64,000 nucleotides of DNA from JAVKFY01 sp040223615 (GTDB lineage Bacteria > Pseudomonadota > Alphaproteobacteria > GCA-2731375), in contig JAVKFY010000005.1 in the NCBI GenBank assembly GCA_040223615.1, positions 62,001-126,000 on the forward strand, in the 5' to 3' direction. This document shows positions 32,379 to 45,252 of this stretch, one piece after another. Each line of letters begins with the position of its first letter. Within the stretch, counting starts at the first letter, position 1. The notes below the pieces were generated by a model, which searched no databases, was not told the DNA's origin, and was given only the letters and a program-made list of their open reading frames with translations. The position numbers and the translations under genes were made by a program.

Positions 32379-33787
32379 GCATCACCGAGGAACGCAGTCC
32401 CGGATTTCTCGACCGCCTGCGGCGCGCCTGGCGCGGCGTGTCGCTGGGCCCGACCGAGGCGATCGAGCCGGACCTGCCGAAGTCCGACAGCGTCCGGCTG
32501 CGCGAGCAGATCGACGCTTGCCTGACTGGCAAGGGCGGCGAGGTTTCCGCCCGGGCGCGCGCCGCCGACCTGGGCCGTGCCTACCTGGCGCTGAACGAGA
32601 CCGGCCGGGCGCGCTTCCTGAAGCTGCTGGCGACCGACTATGACGTCGAGCAGGGCACTGTCGAGGCTGCCCTGAAGACCATGGCGGGAGCGGAGAGCGA
32701 CGACGACCAGCGTGCCGCCCGGCGCTTCTTGCGGGCCGCCCTGGTGCCGCCGCGGGTGCGGTTGCTGACCCAGTTCAACGCGCTGACCGAGGGCACCAAG
32801 TTCCTGGTCGACATGCGTGCCGAGCTGATCCGGCTGGCGCGCGAGGACCGCGACCTGAAGCCGCTCGACAACGACCTCAAGGAACTGCTGGCCTCCTGGT
32901 TCGACATCGGCTTCCTCGGCTTGCAGCAGATCACCTGGCGCTCGCCTGCCGCGCTGCTGGAAAAGCTGATGGCCTACGAGGCGGTGCACGCCATCAAGTC
33001 GTGGTCCGACCTGAAGAACCGGCTCGACAGCGACCGGCGCTGCTATGCCTTCTTCCACCCGGCAATGCCAGACGAGCCGCTGATCTTCGTCTGGGTCGCG
33101 CTGGTCAACGGCATGTCCGACAACGTGCAGCACCTGCTCGACGTCGAGGCGCCGAACCTGGACCCGGATACCGCCGACGCGGCGATCTTCTATTCGATCT
33201 CCAACGCCCAGGCCGGCCTGGCCGGTGTCGGCTTCGGCGACTTCCTGATCAAGCGCGTGGTCGGCGACCTGACGTACGACCTGCCGAAGCTGAAGATCTT
33301 CGCAACCTTGTCGCCGATGCCGGGCCTGCGCGCCTGGCTCGACGAACAGCGCGACCGGCTCGACTTCACCGACGAGGAGGCGGGCGAACTGATCGCGCTG
33401 TCCGGGGCGGAGACCGCCGGCGAGGGTTTCCTGGCGCTGCTGGACCGGCCGGACTGGCACCAGGACAAGGCCGTCGCCGACGCGGTGCAGCCGCTCCTGA
33501 AGGCGCTGGCGGCGGAGTACCTGGTCAACCAGCGCCGCCCCGGCGGCCGCACCGCGCGTGATCCCGTCGCGCATTTCCACCTCACCAACGGCGCCCGCCT
33601 GGAGCGGCTGAACTGGCTGGGCGATACCTCCACCGCCGGCCTGCGCCAGTCCGGCGGACTGATGGTGAATTACCTGTACAAGCTCAACGAGATCGAGAAG
33701 AACCACGAGAGCTATACTGGCGACGGCCGCATCGCCACCGCCGCCGCGGTGCGCAAGCTGGCGCGGTCGTTGAAGCCGGAGGCGTGA
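32375..33787 (+). CDS. malonyl-CoA decarboxylase
   Basis: The 470-residue enzyme converts malonyl-CoA to acetyl-CoA and CO2. The all-helical N-terminal domain occupies about residues 65-165. The C-terminal acyltransferase-like domain has FHPAMPDEPLIFVWVALV, SISNAQAGLAGVGFGDFLIK with the catalytic Ser region, and DPVAHFHLTNGARLERLNWL with the catalytic His, followed by QSGGLMVNYLY. The start is GTG at 32375, within GTGA that also ends the previous gene. Without matB or a malonate transporter nearby, a role in clearing or recycling malonyl-CoA is inference. Confidence 0.9.
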   Translation: MSITEERSPGFLDRLRRAWRGVSLGPTEAIEPDLPKSDSVRLREQIDACLTGKGGEVSARARAADLGRAYLALNETGRARFLKLLATDYDVEQGTVEAALKTMAGAESDDDQRAARRFLRAALVPPRVRLLTQFNALTEGTKFLVDMRAELIRLAREDRDLKPLDNDLKELLASWFDIGFLGLQQITWRSPAALLEKLMAYEAVHAIKSWSDLKNRLDSDRRCYAFFHPAMPDEPLIFVWVALVNGMSDNVQHLLDVEAPNLDPDTADAAIFYSISNAQAGLAGVGFGDFLIKRVVGDLTYDLPKLKIFATLSPMPGLRAWLDEQRDRLDFTDEEAGELIALSGAETAGEGFLALLDRPDWHQDKAVADAVQPLLKALAAEYLVNQRRPGGRTARDPVAHFHLTNGARLERLNWLGDTSTAGLRQSGGLMVNYLYKLNEIEKNHESYTGDGRIATAAAVRKLARSLKPEA

Positions 33788-33813
33788 ACGCCGGTCGGGC
33801 AGGGGAGACGGAC

Positions 33814-36186
33814 ATGCTGGGACAACGGGCCGCGCCGCCGGACACCGACCTGGAGCTGCGCCTGAAACGGCTGCACGCGCTGGAACGCAAGGTCCTGTGG
33901 CTGTCGAGCTGGATGATCCACCACGCCAACCACGTGCGCCCGCACCGCGACGGCCTCAAGGTCGGCGGCCACCAGGCCAGCTCGGCCAGCCTGGCGACGG
34001 TGATGACCGCGCTCTACTTCGACGTGCTGCGGCCGGAGGACCGGGTCGCGGTGAAGCCGCACGCCAGCCCGGCCTTCCACGCGATTCAGTATCTGCTCGG
34101 GTTGCAGACACGCGAGGCGATGGAGGATTTCCGCGCGCTCGGCGGCGCCCAGTCCTATCCCAGCCGCACCAAGGACGCCGACGACGTCGACTTCTCGACC
34201 GGCTCGGTCGGCCTCGGCGTGGCGATGACCGCCTTCGCCAGCCTGGTGCAGGACTACGTCTCGCTGAAGAACTGGCTGCCCGAGGGCCGCCGGCCGGGCC
34301 GCATGGTGGCCCTGATGGGCGACGCCGAGCTCGACGAGGGCAACGTCTTCGAGGCCCTGCTGGAGGGCTGGAAGCACGACCTGCGCAACACCTGGTGGGT
34401 GGTCGACTACAACCGGCAGAGCCTGGACGCGGTGATTTCCGACCGCCTGTTCGGCCGCGTCGACGACATCTTCCGCACCACCGGCTGGCATGTGGTGACG
34501 TTGAAATACGGCAAGGCGCTGCAGCAGGTCTTCGCCGAGGTCGACGGCGGGCATTTGTTGCAACAGTGGATCGACGACTGCCCGAACTCGCTCTACTCGG
34601 CGCTGACATACAAGGGCGGCGCCGGCTGGCGCGAACACCTGAGCCGCGACCTCAAGGACGCGAAGGGCTTGGTACGGCTGATCGGCGACCTCGACGATGA
34701 TCGCTTGCACGACCTGATGACCAATCTGGGCGGGCACGACATGCCTTCCCTGCTGGAGGCCTTCCACGGCATCGACGACGACCACCCGACCTGCTTCCTG
34801 GCTTACACCATCAAGGGCAAGCGCCTGCCCTTCGCCGGCCACAAGGACAACCACGCCGGCCTGATGAGCCCGGAGCAGATGCAAGCCTTCCAGCAGGCCA
34901 TGGGCGTGCCGAAGGGCGAGGAATGGGAGCCCTTCGCCGGCCTCGACATGCCGGCCGACGAGCTGCGTGCCTTCCTCGACCAGGTGCCCTTCGCGCAGGC
35001 CGGCCGGCGGCGCTACCAGGCCGCGAAGGTCGAGGTGCCGACCGCGTTCCCGATGCCGAAGGCGGCCTCGATGGCCACCCAGGAAGCCTTCGGGCGCATC
35101 CTGTTCGAGATCGCCGGTGGCGACAGCGACCTGGGCAAGCACATCGTCACCACCTCGCCGGATGTCACGGTGTCCACCAACCTGGGCGGCTGGGTGAATC
35201 GGCGCGGTATCTTCGACCGGCACGCCCGCGAGGACGTGTTCCGGGCCGAGAAGGTGGTATCCGCCCAGCGCTGGCAGATGGGCCACGACGGCCAGCACAT
35301 CGAGCTCGGCATCGCCGAGAACAACCTGTTCCTGATGCTGGCGGCGATGGGCCTGTCGACCGACCTGTTCGGCGTCCGCCTGCTCCCCATCGGCACGCTG
35401 TACGACCCGTTCATCAGCCGAGGCCTCGACGCGCTGAACTACGCCGCCTACCAGGGCGCGCGGTTCATGGTGGTGGCGACGCCGTCGGGCATCACGCTGG
35501 CGCCGGAGGGCGGCGCGCACCAGTCGGTAATCACCCCGCTGGTCGGTCTCGGCCAGCCCGGCCTGACCAGCTTCGAGCCGGCCTTCGTCGATGAACTTTC
35601 GGTGATCATGCGCTGGGGCCTGGAGCACATGCAGGCCGACGACGGCGGCGCGGTCTACCTGCGCCTGTCGACCCGTACGTTGGCGCAGCCGGAACGCGAG
35701 ATGACGCCGAAGCTGACCGACGACGTGCTGGCCGGCGCGTACTGGCTGCGCCAGCCGGAAGCCGGCACGGAACTGGCCATCGTCTGCTGCGGCGCCGTCA
35801 CGCCCGACGCGCTGGCCGCCTGGGAGACCATCGTGGAGGACATTCCCGGCGCCGGCCTGCTGTGCGTGACCTCAGCCGACCGGCTGTATTCGGATTACGC
35901 GGCGGCCTGGCGCCGGCGGATCGAGGGCGAAGTCGGTGCGCGCAGCCACCTCGGCCGCCTGACCGACATTCTGGCCAAGGACGCGATGCTGGTGACGGTG
36001 CTGGACGGCCATCCCGCGACCCTGGGCTGGATGGGCACCGCGGCGCGGCGCCGGCTGGTCAGCCTCGGCGTCGACGGCTTCGGCCAGTCCGGCGACATCC
36101 CCGACCTGTACCGCGTGCACCGCATCGACACCGACGCCATCGTCGATGCCTGCGCGGCCGCCTGTTTGGCCCGAATAAGTACCTAA
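33814..36186 (+). CDS. AceE-like thiamine-diphosphate E1 component / transketolase-like
   Basis: The 790-residue protein resembles the homodimeric pyruvate dehydrogenase E1 family. Signs are HASPAFHAIQYLLG, the thiamine-diphosphate motif beginning GDAELDEGN and ending WVVDYNRQSLD, IKGKRLPFAGHKDNHAGL, then a pyrimidine-binding domain with GIAENNLF and a transketolase C-terminal domain. ATG at 33814 with GGGGAGA upstream is preferred over the GTG at 33784 that overlaps the preceding stop. No E2 or E3 gene is adjacent, so the exact 2-oxo acid and partner are uncertain. A short 63-bp gap leads to tRNA-Leu. Confidence 0.82.
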   Translation: MLGQRAAPPDTDLELRLKRLHALERKVLWLSSWMIHHANHVRPHRDGLKVGGHQASSASLATVMTALYFDVLRPEDRVAVKPHASPAFHAIQYLLGLQTREAMEDFRALGGAQSYPSRTKDADDVDFSTGSVGLGVAMTAFASLVQDYVSLKNWLPEGRRPGRMVALMGDAELDEGNVFEALLEGWKHDLRNTWWVVDYNRQSLDAVISDRLFGRVDDIFRTTGWHVVTLKYGKALQQVFAEVDGGHLLQQWIDDCPNSLYSALTYKGGAGWREHLSRDLKDAKGLVRLIGDLDDDRLHDLMTNLGGHDMPSLLEAFHGIDDDHPTCFLAYTIKGKRLPFAGHKDNHAGLMSPEQMQAFQQAMGVPKGEEWEPFAGLDMPADELRAFLDQVPFAQAGRRRYQAAKVEVPTAFPMPKAASMATQEAFGRILFEIAGGDSDLGKHIVTTSPDVTVSTNLGGWVNRRGIFDRHAREDVFRAEKVVSAQRWQMGHDGQHIELGIAENNLFLMLAAMGLSTDLFGVRLLPIGTLYDPFISRGLDALNYAAYQGARFMVVATPSGITLAPEGGAHQSVITPLVGLGQPGLTSFEPAFVDELSVIMRWGLEHMQADDGGAVYLRLSTRTLAQPEREMTPKLTDDVLAGAYWLRQPEAGTELAIVCCGAVTPDALAAWETIVEDIPGAGLLCVTSADRLYSDYAAAWRRRIEGEVGARSHLGRLTDILAKDAMLVTVLDGHPATLGWMGTAARRRLVSLGVDGFGQSGDIPDLYRVHRIDTDAIVDACAAACLARIST

Positions 36187-36249
36187 GCGCCTGCCTCTTG
36201 CGGCGGTTTGCGTTTGTGCTATGAAGAGCCGCGCTGGCCTGGCACCGCG

Positions 36250-36336
36250 GCGGGCGTGGCGGAATTGGCAGACGCGCCAGGTTTAGGTCCTGGTGACCTA
36301 ACAGTCGTGGGGGTTCAAGTCCCTCCGCCCGCACCA
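36250..36336 (+). tRNA. tRNA-Leu (TAG anticodon)
   Basis: A class II tRNA of 87 bases: acceptor GCGGGCG/CGCCCGC, anticodon stem CCAGG/CCTGG with loop TTTAGGT, a long variable arm (TGACCTAACAGTCGT) and T-arm GGGGG/CCCTC with TTCAAGT. The CCA is encoded. Confidence 0.96.
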
Positions 36337-36416
36337 TCGATCCACCGGCCGCGCGGCGTCGCCGCACCAGCGGCCCGAACAGTTTCACAGACACCATTCG
36401 TGACCCGGTAAGACCT

Positions 36417-37808
36417 ATGCAAGTGACGGAAACCCTGTCCGACGGCCTGAAACGCGAATACGCCATCGTCATCGCGGCCGACGAGATCGAGAACAAGCTC
36501 TCCGGCAAGCTGAACGAGCTGGCCAAGGAAGCGCAGATCCCCGGCTTCCGCCGCGGCAAGGTCCCGGTCAGCCTGCTGCGCAAGACCTACGGCAAGCGGG
36601 TCATCGGCGAGGTGGTGGAGGAGTCGGTCAACGAGGCCACCGCCAAGACCTTCGAGGACAATGCGCTGAAGCCGGCGATGCAGCCGAAGATCGAGATCAC
36701 CAGCTTCGACGAGGGCAAGGACCTCGAGTACAAGCTGGAAGTCGAGGTGCTGCCGGAATTCGAGGTTGGCGGGTTCGGCGACCTGGAGCTGGAGCGCCCG
36801 GTCGCCGAAGTCGACGAGAAGGCGATGGAAGAGCGCCTGGAGGCGATGGCGCAGCAGATGAAGAGCTTCGCCGACGCCGCCGACGGCCAGGAGGCCGCGT
36901 CGGGCGACGCGGTGGTGATCGATTTCGTCGGCTCCGTCGACGGCACGCCGTTCGAGGGCGGCACGGCGGACGATTTCCAGCTCGAACTCGGCTCCGGCCA
37001 GTTCATTCCGGGCTTCGAGGATCAGTTGATCGGCGCCAAGGCGGGCGACGAGAAGACCGTCGAGGTGACCTTCCCCGAGGAATACGGCGACGACAAGCTC
37101 GCCGGCAAGCCGGCCAGCTTCGCGGTCACGGTGAAGGCGGTGAAGGTGCCGTTGCCGACCCCGGTCGACGACGCGCTGGCCGAGAAGTTCGGCCTGGAGA
37201 ACCTGGAGAAGCTGCGCGAAGCGGTGAAGGCGGACATGGAGCAGGCGCACGGCCAGCTCAGCCGCAACAAGCTGAAGCGCAGCCTGCTCGACGCGCTGGC
37301 CGAGCGCTACGATTTCGAAGTGCCGCCGGGCATGGTGGAGATGGAGTCGGATCAGATCTGGGGCCAGCTCGAGCACGACCTGGAGCGCCAGAACAAGACC
37401 ATTGCCGACCTGGACAAGCCGGAGGAGGACCTGCGCGCCGAGTACCGCGCCATCGCCGAGCGCCGGGTCCGGCTCGGCCTGCTGCTCTCCGAAGTCGGCC
37501 GCGCCAACAACCTGGAAGTCTCCGACGAGGAGGTCAGCCGCGCCATCATGCAGCAGGCGCAGCGCTTCCCCGGCCAGGAACGCCAGGTGTTCGAGTATCT
37601 GCGCGACAACGAGCAGGCGCAGGCCCAGCTCCGCGCGCCGATCCTGGAAGACAAGGTCTGCGACTTCATCATCGAAATGGCGCAGGTCACCGACAAGCCG
37701 GTCTCGCTCGACGAGCTGATGGCCGATCCGGACGAGGACGAGCACGACCACAGTCACCACGACCACGATCATGATCATGACCACGATCACGATCACAAGC
37801 ACGATTGA
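36417..37808 (+). CDS. tig: trigger factor
   Basis: The 463-residue ribosome-associated chaperone and prolyl isomerase meets nascent chains at the exit tunnel. The ribosome-binding signature is GFRRGKVP (residues about 43-50), the FKBP-type domain is about 150-240 (VIDFVGSVDGTPFEGG, GFEDQLIGAKAGDEKTV), and the C-terminal helical domain follows. The last 20 residues are an unusual acidic and His-rich tail with seven or so His-Asp repeats (HDHDHDHDHDHDHKHD), reminiscent of the metal-binding tail of SlyD. It precedes clpP and clpX as in most bacteria. Confidence 0.96.
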   Translation: MQVTETLSDGLKREYAIVIAADEIENKLSGKLNELAKEAQIPGFRRGKVPVSLLRKTYGKRVIGEVVEESVNEATAKTFEDNALKPAMQPKIEITSFDEGKDLEYKLEVEVLPEFEVGGFGDLELERPVAEVDEKAMEERLEAMAQQMKSFADAADGQEAASGDAVVIDFVGSVDGTPFEGGTADDFQLELGSGQFIPGFEDQLIGAKAGDEKTVEVTFPEEYGDDKLAGKPASFAVTVKAVKVPLPTPVDDALAEKFGLENLEKLREAVKADMEQAHGQLSRNKLKRSLLDALAERYDFEVPPGMVEMESDQIWGQLEHDLERQNKTIADLDKPEEDLRAEYRAIAERRVRLGLLLSEVGRANNLEVSDEEVSRAIMQQAQRFPGQERQVFEYLRDNEQAQAQLRAPILEDKVCDFIIEMAQVTDKPVSLDELMADPDEDEHDHSHHDHDHDHDHDHDHKHD

Positions 37809-37830
37809 CCGGTCCCCTACCGGGACCGGT
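37808..37830 (+). terminator. hairpin between tig and clpP
   Basis: ACCGGTCCC (37808-37816) and GGGACCGGT (37822-37830) pair perfectly with a 5-base loop. It starts on the tig stop codon. There is no T-run, so it may be an attenuator or a transcript-end stabiliser rather than a full stop. Confidence 0.45.
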
Positions 37831-37899
37831 GGCGAGCGCATATATCGATGACAACGAGTCGGCCGCGGCCGACGGCGAGCGATAAGAGAGGCGGCGATT

Positions 37900-38547
37900 A
37901 TGTCCGAGCGTGACCCGCGCGAGGTCTACATGAACACCCTGGTGCCGATGGTGGTCGAGCAGACCAACCGCGGCGAGCGGGCCTACGACATCTATTCGCG
38001 CCTGCTGAAAGAGCGGATCGTGTTCATCATCGGCCCGATTCACGATGCCGTGGCCAGCCTGGTTTCCGCGCAGTTGCTGTTTCTTGAGGCAGACAACCCG
38101 CAGAAGGACATCTCCGTCTACATCAACTCGCCTGGTGGCGTGGTCACCTCCGGCCTGGCGATCTACGACACCATGCAGTATATCCGGCCGCCGGTTTCGA
38201 CTCTGTGCATCGGCCAGGCCGCCTCGATGGGGTCGCTGCTGCTGACCGCCGGGGCCACTGGTAAGCGTCTCGCGCTGCCGAACGCGCGGATCATGGTGCA
38301 CCAGCCCTCCGGTGGTTTTCAGGGCCAGGCGGCGGATATCGAGATTCACGCCCGCGAGATCCTGTCGCTGCGCGAGCGGTTGAACCAGATGTACGTGAAG
38401 CACACCGGCAAGACGCTGGAGCAGGTGGAGCGGGCGATGGACCGCGACACCTTCATGTCGGCGCAGGACGCCAAGGATTTCGGCCTGATCGACGAGGTGG
38501 TCGAGAACCGCCCGATGCCGACCGACGGCGAGTCCAAGGACGATTAG
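37900..38547 (+). CDS. clpP: ATP-dependent Clp protease proteolytic subunit
   Basis: The 215-residue serine protease forms the double heptamer that degrades substrates delivered by ClpX or ClpA. The nucleophile Ser109 is in GQAASMGS, His134 in IMVHQPSGG, and the acid probably lies in MDRDTFMSAQDA. The hydrophobic YINSPGGVVTSGLAIYD is fully conserved. GAGAGGCGG precedes the ATG. clpX follows after 243 bp, a gap with small GC-rich palindromes (for example GGGGCGCCCC near 38704) but no gene. Confidence 0.97.
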   Translation: MSERDPREVYMNTLVPMVVEQTNRGERAYDIYSRLLKERIVFIIGPIHDAVASLVSAQLLFLEADNPQKDISVYINSPGGVVTSGLAIYDTMQYIRPPVSTLCIGQAASMGSLLLTAGATGKRLALPNARIMVHQPSGGFQGQAADIEIHAREILSLRERLNQMYVKHTGKTLEQVERAMDRDTFMSAQDAKDFGLIDEVVENRPMPTDGESKDD

Positions 38548-38790
38548 GACACAGCTGGCGGGCGGGTTCGGGCGATGGCCGGGTTTAACCAAATGGTGAG
38601 GCAGTCTGCCCTATCCTGGTACGGCTTGCGGCGGCATGATACTTGCTCTGATTCGGCGGTGGCCGGGTCGTCGCGGGCCGAACAAGCGGGACTTGTCCCT
38701 CGATGGGGCGCCCCGCAGGCGAGTTTGGTGTTGTTCGTGAGAGAAGGCGGTGTTTAACATCGCCGCAACAGCAGGAGTTTAGGAAAATCC

Positions 38791-40053
<1,263 letters not shown>

Positions 40054-40247
40054 CCGACGTCCATGACGGTACGGCCGGCCGCGCGTTCGACCGGCCCCGT
40101 CTTGATTGCGCCGCTCCGGGCGCCACGTAATAGACTGTTAACGAGTCGGCTCGTGCCAATGGTGGGCGGGCCGCATCCGGCGGATCATGGCCGCGGCATC
40201 CAAGATGCGCGCCGTTGTCCAGGCCGGCAAAGGTAAGAAGGGTTCCG

Positions 40248-42662
<2,415 letters not shown>

Positions 42663-42683
42663 TGGCGCGGGATTCGTGAGGAG

Positions 42684-42708
42684 GCCGGGGCGGTTGCCCC
42701 GGCTTTTT
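42684..42708 (+). terminator. intrinsic terminator of lon
   Basis: GCCGGGGC (42684-42691) and GCCCCGGC (42696-42703) form a perfect stem with a GGTT loop, followed by five T. A canonical rho-independent terminator. Confidence 0.9.
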
Positions 42709-42803
42709 CCTTTGACCTGCCCAAGGCCGACGCCTAGAGTCGGCGACTATCCTGAGGACGGCCGTCCGCGCCGTGTTCCCAAGCAAATGATAAGGGGGGT
42801 GCT

Positions 42804-43076
42804 TTGAACAGGAATGACCTGATTGCCGCCGTCGCGAATAGCACCGGCCTCACCAAGGCTGACGCGACCAAGGCCGTTGACTCGGTGTTCGACTGCATCA
42901 CGCAGTCGATGCAGTCGGGCGACGAGGTGCGACTGGTTGGCTTCGGCACCTTCGTGGTGACCGACCGTAAAGCGACCCAGGGGCGCAACCCGCAGACCGG
43001 GGCGCCGATCGACATTCCTGCCAGCAAGCAGCCGAAGTTCCGCGCCGGTAAGGCGCTGAAAGACGCCGTCAACTGA
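42804..43076 (+). CDS. hupB: DNA-binding protein HU
   Basis: The 90-residue histone-like protein bends DNA and compacts the nucleoid. NDLIAAVANSTGLTKADATK, VGFGTFVV, the DNA-inserting RNPQTGAPIDIPAS arm and KFRAGKALKDAVN are all typical. The start codon is TTG (42804), placed just after a strong AAGGGGGG site; the next residues (NRND) match the usual HU start MNKND, so this is the true start. It sits after lon, a common order. Confidence 0.96.
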   Translation: MNRNDLIAAVANSTGLTKADATKAVDSVFDCITQSMQSGDEVRLVGFGTFVVTDRKATQGRNPQTGAPIDIPASKQPKFRAGKALKDAVN

Positions 43077-43080
43077 TCCG

Positions 43081-43105
43081 CGCGGGCCGGTTCCGCCGGT
43101 CCGCG
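43081..43105 (+). terminator. hairpin after hupB
   Basis: CGCGGGCCGG (43081-43090) pairs with CCGGTCCGCG (43096-43105) with one mismatch and a 5-base loop, 4 bp after the stop. The following TCTCC is a weak tail. Confidence 0.5.
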
Positions 43106-43181
43106 TCTCCACGACTTGCAAAGCGATCCCGCGCGGCTTATGGCAGGCCGGTGAACGGCTGAGCGTTGGCCGTTCGCGCCC

Positions 43182-43257
43182 GGGCGGTTAGCTCAGTTGG
43201 TAGAGCATCTCGTTTACACCGAGAGGGTCGGCGGTTCGAGACCGTCACCGCCCACCA
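43182..43257 (+). tRNA. tRNA-Val (TAC anticodon)
   Basis: A 76-base cloverleaf: acceptor GGGCGGT/ACCGCCC, D-arm GCTC/GAGC, anticodon stem TCTCG/CGAGA with loop TTTACAC, T-arm GGCGG/CCGTC with TTCGAGA, and an encoded ACCA end. Confidence 0.97.
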
Positions 43258-43417
43258 GCCTTCGCTCGCGCAGCGCGGGAAGGGTGCCTGGCATTGCCGC
43301 CCACCGGGCGAATGTGGACTGCCGCCCGTAGTATCGCCGCCATCGACGCCGAGGTTCACGCTTGAGGTTTAGCGGGACTCGGCACGGGTGCGCGTCGACC
43401 TGGCCAGGGCCGGATAG

Positions 43418-43455
43418 CGAAAAGCCGGCCCCGCACATTGGCGCGGGACCGGCTT
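43418..43455 (-). terminator. intrinsic terminator of the chemoreceptor gene
   Basis: AAGCCGGCCCCGC (43422-43434) and GCGGGACCGGCTT (43443-43455) pair with one mismatch. On the minus strand the stem is followed by TTTTCGC. It lies about 20 bp beyond the stop of the chemoreceptor gene. Confidence 0.8.
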
Positions 43456-43474
43456 GTCCGGAGCGGAAGGCCGC

Positions 43475-44956
43475 TTACGCGATGGCGCGCGAGGCTTCCT
43501 TGACCTTGCGGGTCGCCGCGTCGATCTGCGAGGCGCTGGCCGCGATCTGGCTCATGTTCTCGCTGATCGCTTCCACGCCCTGCGAGGCGGTCTGCATGTT
43601 GCCCGACATCTCCTGGGTGACGGCGGACTGCTCCTCGACCGCGGCCGAGATCGCCGAGGAGATCTCGTTCACCTGACTGATGGTCTTGGTGATGCTTTCG
43701 ATCGCGGTCACAGCGCTCGAGGTCGAGCCCTGCACCTCGGCGATCTGGGCGCCGATCTCTTCCGTCGCGCGGGCGGTCTGGCTGGCCAGGTTCTTCACCT
43801 CCGAGGCGACCACGGCGAAGCCCTTGCCGGCCTCGCCGGCGCGGGCGGCCTCGATGGTCGCGTTCAGCGCCAGCAGATTGGTCTGCGCCGCGATGTTGTT
43901 GATCAGGTCGACCACGTCGCCGATCTTCTGCGCCGCGGTCGCCAGGCCGGAGACGATGCCGTTGGTGTTCTCGGCCTGCTTGACGGCCTCGACCGAGATT
44001 TCCAGCGCATCGCTGACCCGGCGGCTTATCTCGGTGACCGAGGCGGCCATCTCTTCCGCGCCAGCCGCCACCGATTGCACGTTCTGCGCCGTTTCCGTCG
44101 ACGCGCTGGCGGCGCTGGAGGCCTGGCTGTTGGTCTGCTCGACCGCCTCCATGATCTCGCCGAGGTCGTTATCGATGGTCTTCTGCGCTTCGGCGCGGCG
44201 CATCCGTTCCTGCACCTGCTCGGTGATGTCGGTGGCGAACTTGACCACCTTCAAGACGTTGCCCTCATTGTCCAGGATCGGGTTGTAGGAGGCCTGGATC
44301 CAGATTTCCTTGCCGCCCTTGCCGAGGCGCTTGTACTCGTCGGCCTGATACTCGCCGCGGCCGAGCTTGTTCCAGAACTCGCGATACTCGGTCGTGTTGG
44401 CAACGCCCGGTTCGGCGAACATGGAGTGGTGCTGACCCTGAATCTCTTTCAGGTTGTAGCCCATGGTGGCCAGGAAATTGGCGTTGGCGGTGAGAATGGT
44501 GCCGTCGGGCTGGAATTCGATCACCGCCTGCGACTTGTGGATCGCTTCGATTTGACCCTCGAAGTCGAAGCTGCGCAGCTTCGCTTCGGTGATGTCGGTC
44601 GCGAACTTGACGACTTTGTAGGTTTTGCCGTCGCGCCCGGACACCGGGTTGTAGGAGGCCTGGATCCAGATCTCCTTGTTGCCCTTGGCCAGCCGCTTGT
44701 ATTCCGCCGCCTGGAATTCGCCGCGTCCGAGCTTGTTCCAGAACTCGCGGTATTCGGCGCTGCCGGCAAAGGCCGGTTCGACGAACATCGAGTGGTGCTT
44801 GCCCTGGATCTCCTCCAGCGAGTAGCCCATCGCGCCGAGGAAGTTGTCGTTCGCCCAGACAATGGTGCCGTCAGGCTTGAATTCGATGATGGCCTGTGAC
44901 CGATCGAGTGCCGCGAACTTGTCGCGCAGCTCGCTCGTTGATTGATTTATCGACAT
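43475..44956 (-). CDS. cytoplasmic methyl-accepting chemotaxis protein with two PAS domains
   Basis: The 493-residue receptor has no membrane segment. Two PAS domains (residues about 10-125 and 130-250) are nearly repeats of each other, each with SQAxIEFxPDGTI, YREFWNKLGRGE and KEIWIQASYNP, then the signalling domain with the hairpin tip in NLLALNATIEAARAGEAGKGFAVVA. PAS domains of this kind often hold a flavin or heme and sense oxygen or redox state; the ligand here is not evident. ATG at 44956 has GGAGC upstream. The gene is divergent from the exosortase-substrate genes. Confidence 0.93.
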   Translation of the reverse strand: MSINQSTSELRDKFAALDRSQAIIEFKPDGTIVWANDNFLGAMGYSLEEIQGKHHSMFVEPAFAGSAEYREFWNKLGRGEFQAAEYKRLAKGNKEIWIQASYNPVSGRDGKTYKVVKFATDITEAKLRSFDFEGQIEAIHKSQAVIEFQPDGTILTANANFLATMGYNLKEIQGQHHSMFAEPGVANTTEYREFWNKLGRGEYQADEYKRLGKGGKEIWIQASYNPILDNEGNVLKVVKFATDITEQVQERMRRAEAQKTIDNDLGEIMEAVEQTNSQASSAASASTETAQNVQSVAAGAEEMAASVTEISRRVSDALEISVEAVKQAENTNGIVSGLATAAQKIGDVVDLINNIAAQTNLLALNATIEAARAGEAGKGFAVVASEVKNLASQTARATEEIGAQIAEVQGSTSSAVTAIESITKTISQVNEISSAISAAVEEQSAVTQEMSGNMQTASQGVEAISENMSQIAASASQIDAATRKVKEASRAIA

Positions 44957-45189
44957 GGTCGCTCCGATCGAGTGACCCCCCATCACCATATTTGGCCGCA
45001 TTTCGTTAAAGATGGTTGAACCATGTCCGGATCGGATCGTCGGCGCGCGCCGGCGATGCCGGAAAGGGTGTCGCGGTGGTCGCATCGCAGCGGTCGGGGC
45101 GGGCGTTTGCTGTCGGCATTCTTTACATATCGGGACTGTCCGGTGGCGGGTCGTCGCCTAAGGCAATGATTCTTAGAGAGAAATGAAGA

Positions 45190-45205
45190 AGGCATGAAAA
45201 TTGCT
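45190..45205 (+). promoter_or_regulatory. sigma-54 promoter before the first mini-gene
   Basis: AGGCATGAAAATTGCT matches TGGCACG-N4-TTGCW at 10 of 12 defined positions, with GG and GC separated by ten bases. The start site would be near 45216, giving a leader of about 37 bases to the ATG at 45253. PEP-CTERM/exosortase genes under sigma-54 control through the PrsK/PrsR pair are known in other proteobacteria; no such pair is in the window. Confidence 0.6.
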
Positions 45206-45252
45206 TGTTTTCCTCAGTGTAATTGGCGCCACTCCGCAGGGTGGGGAGAAGG

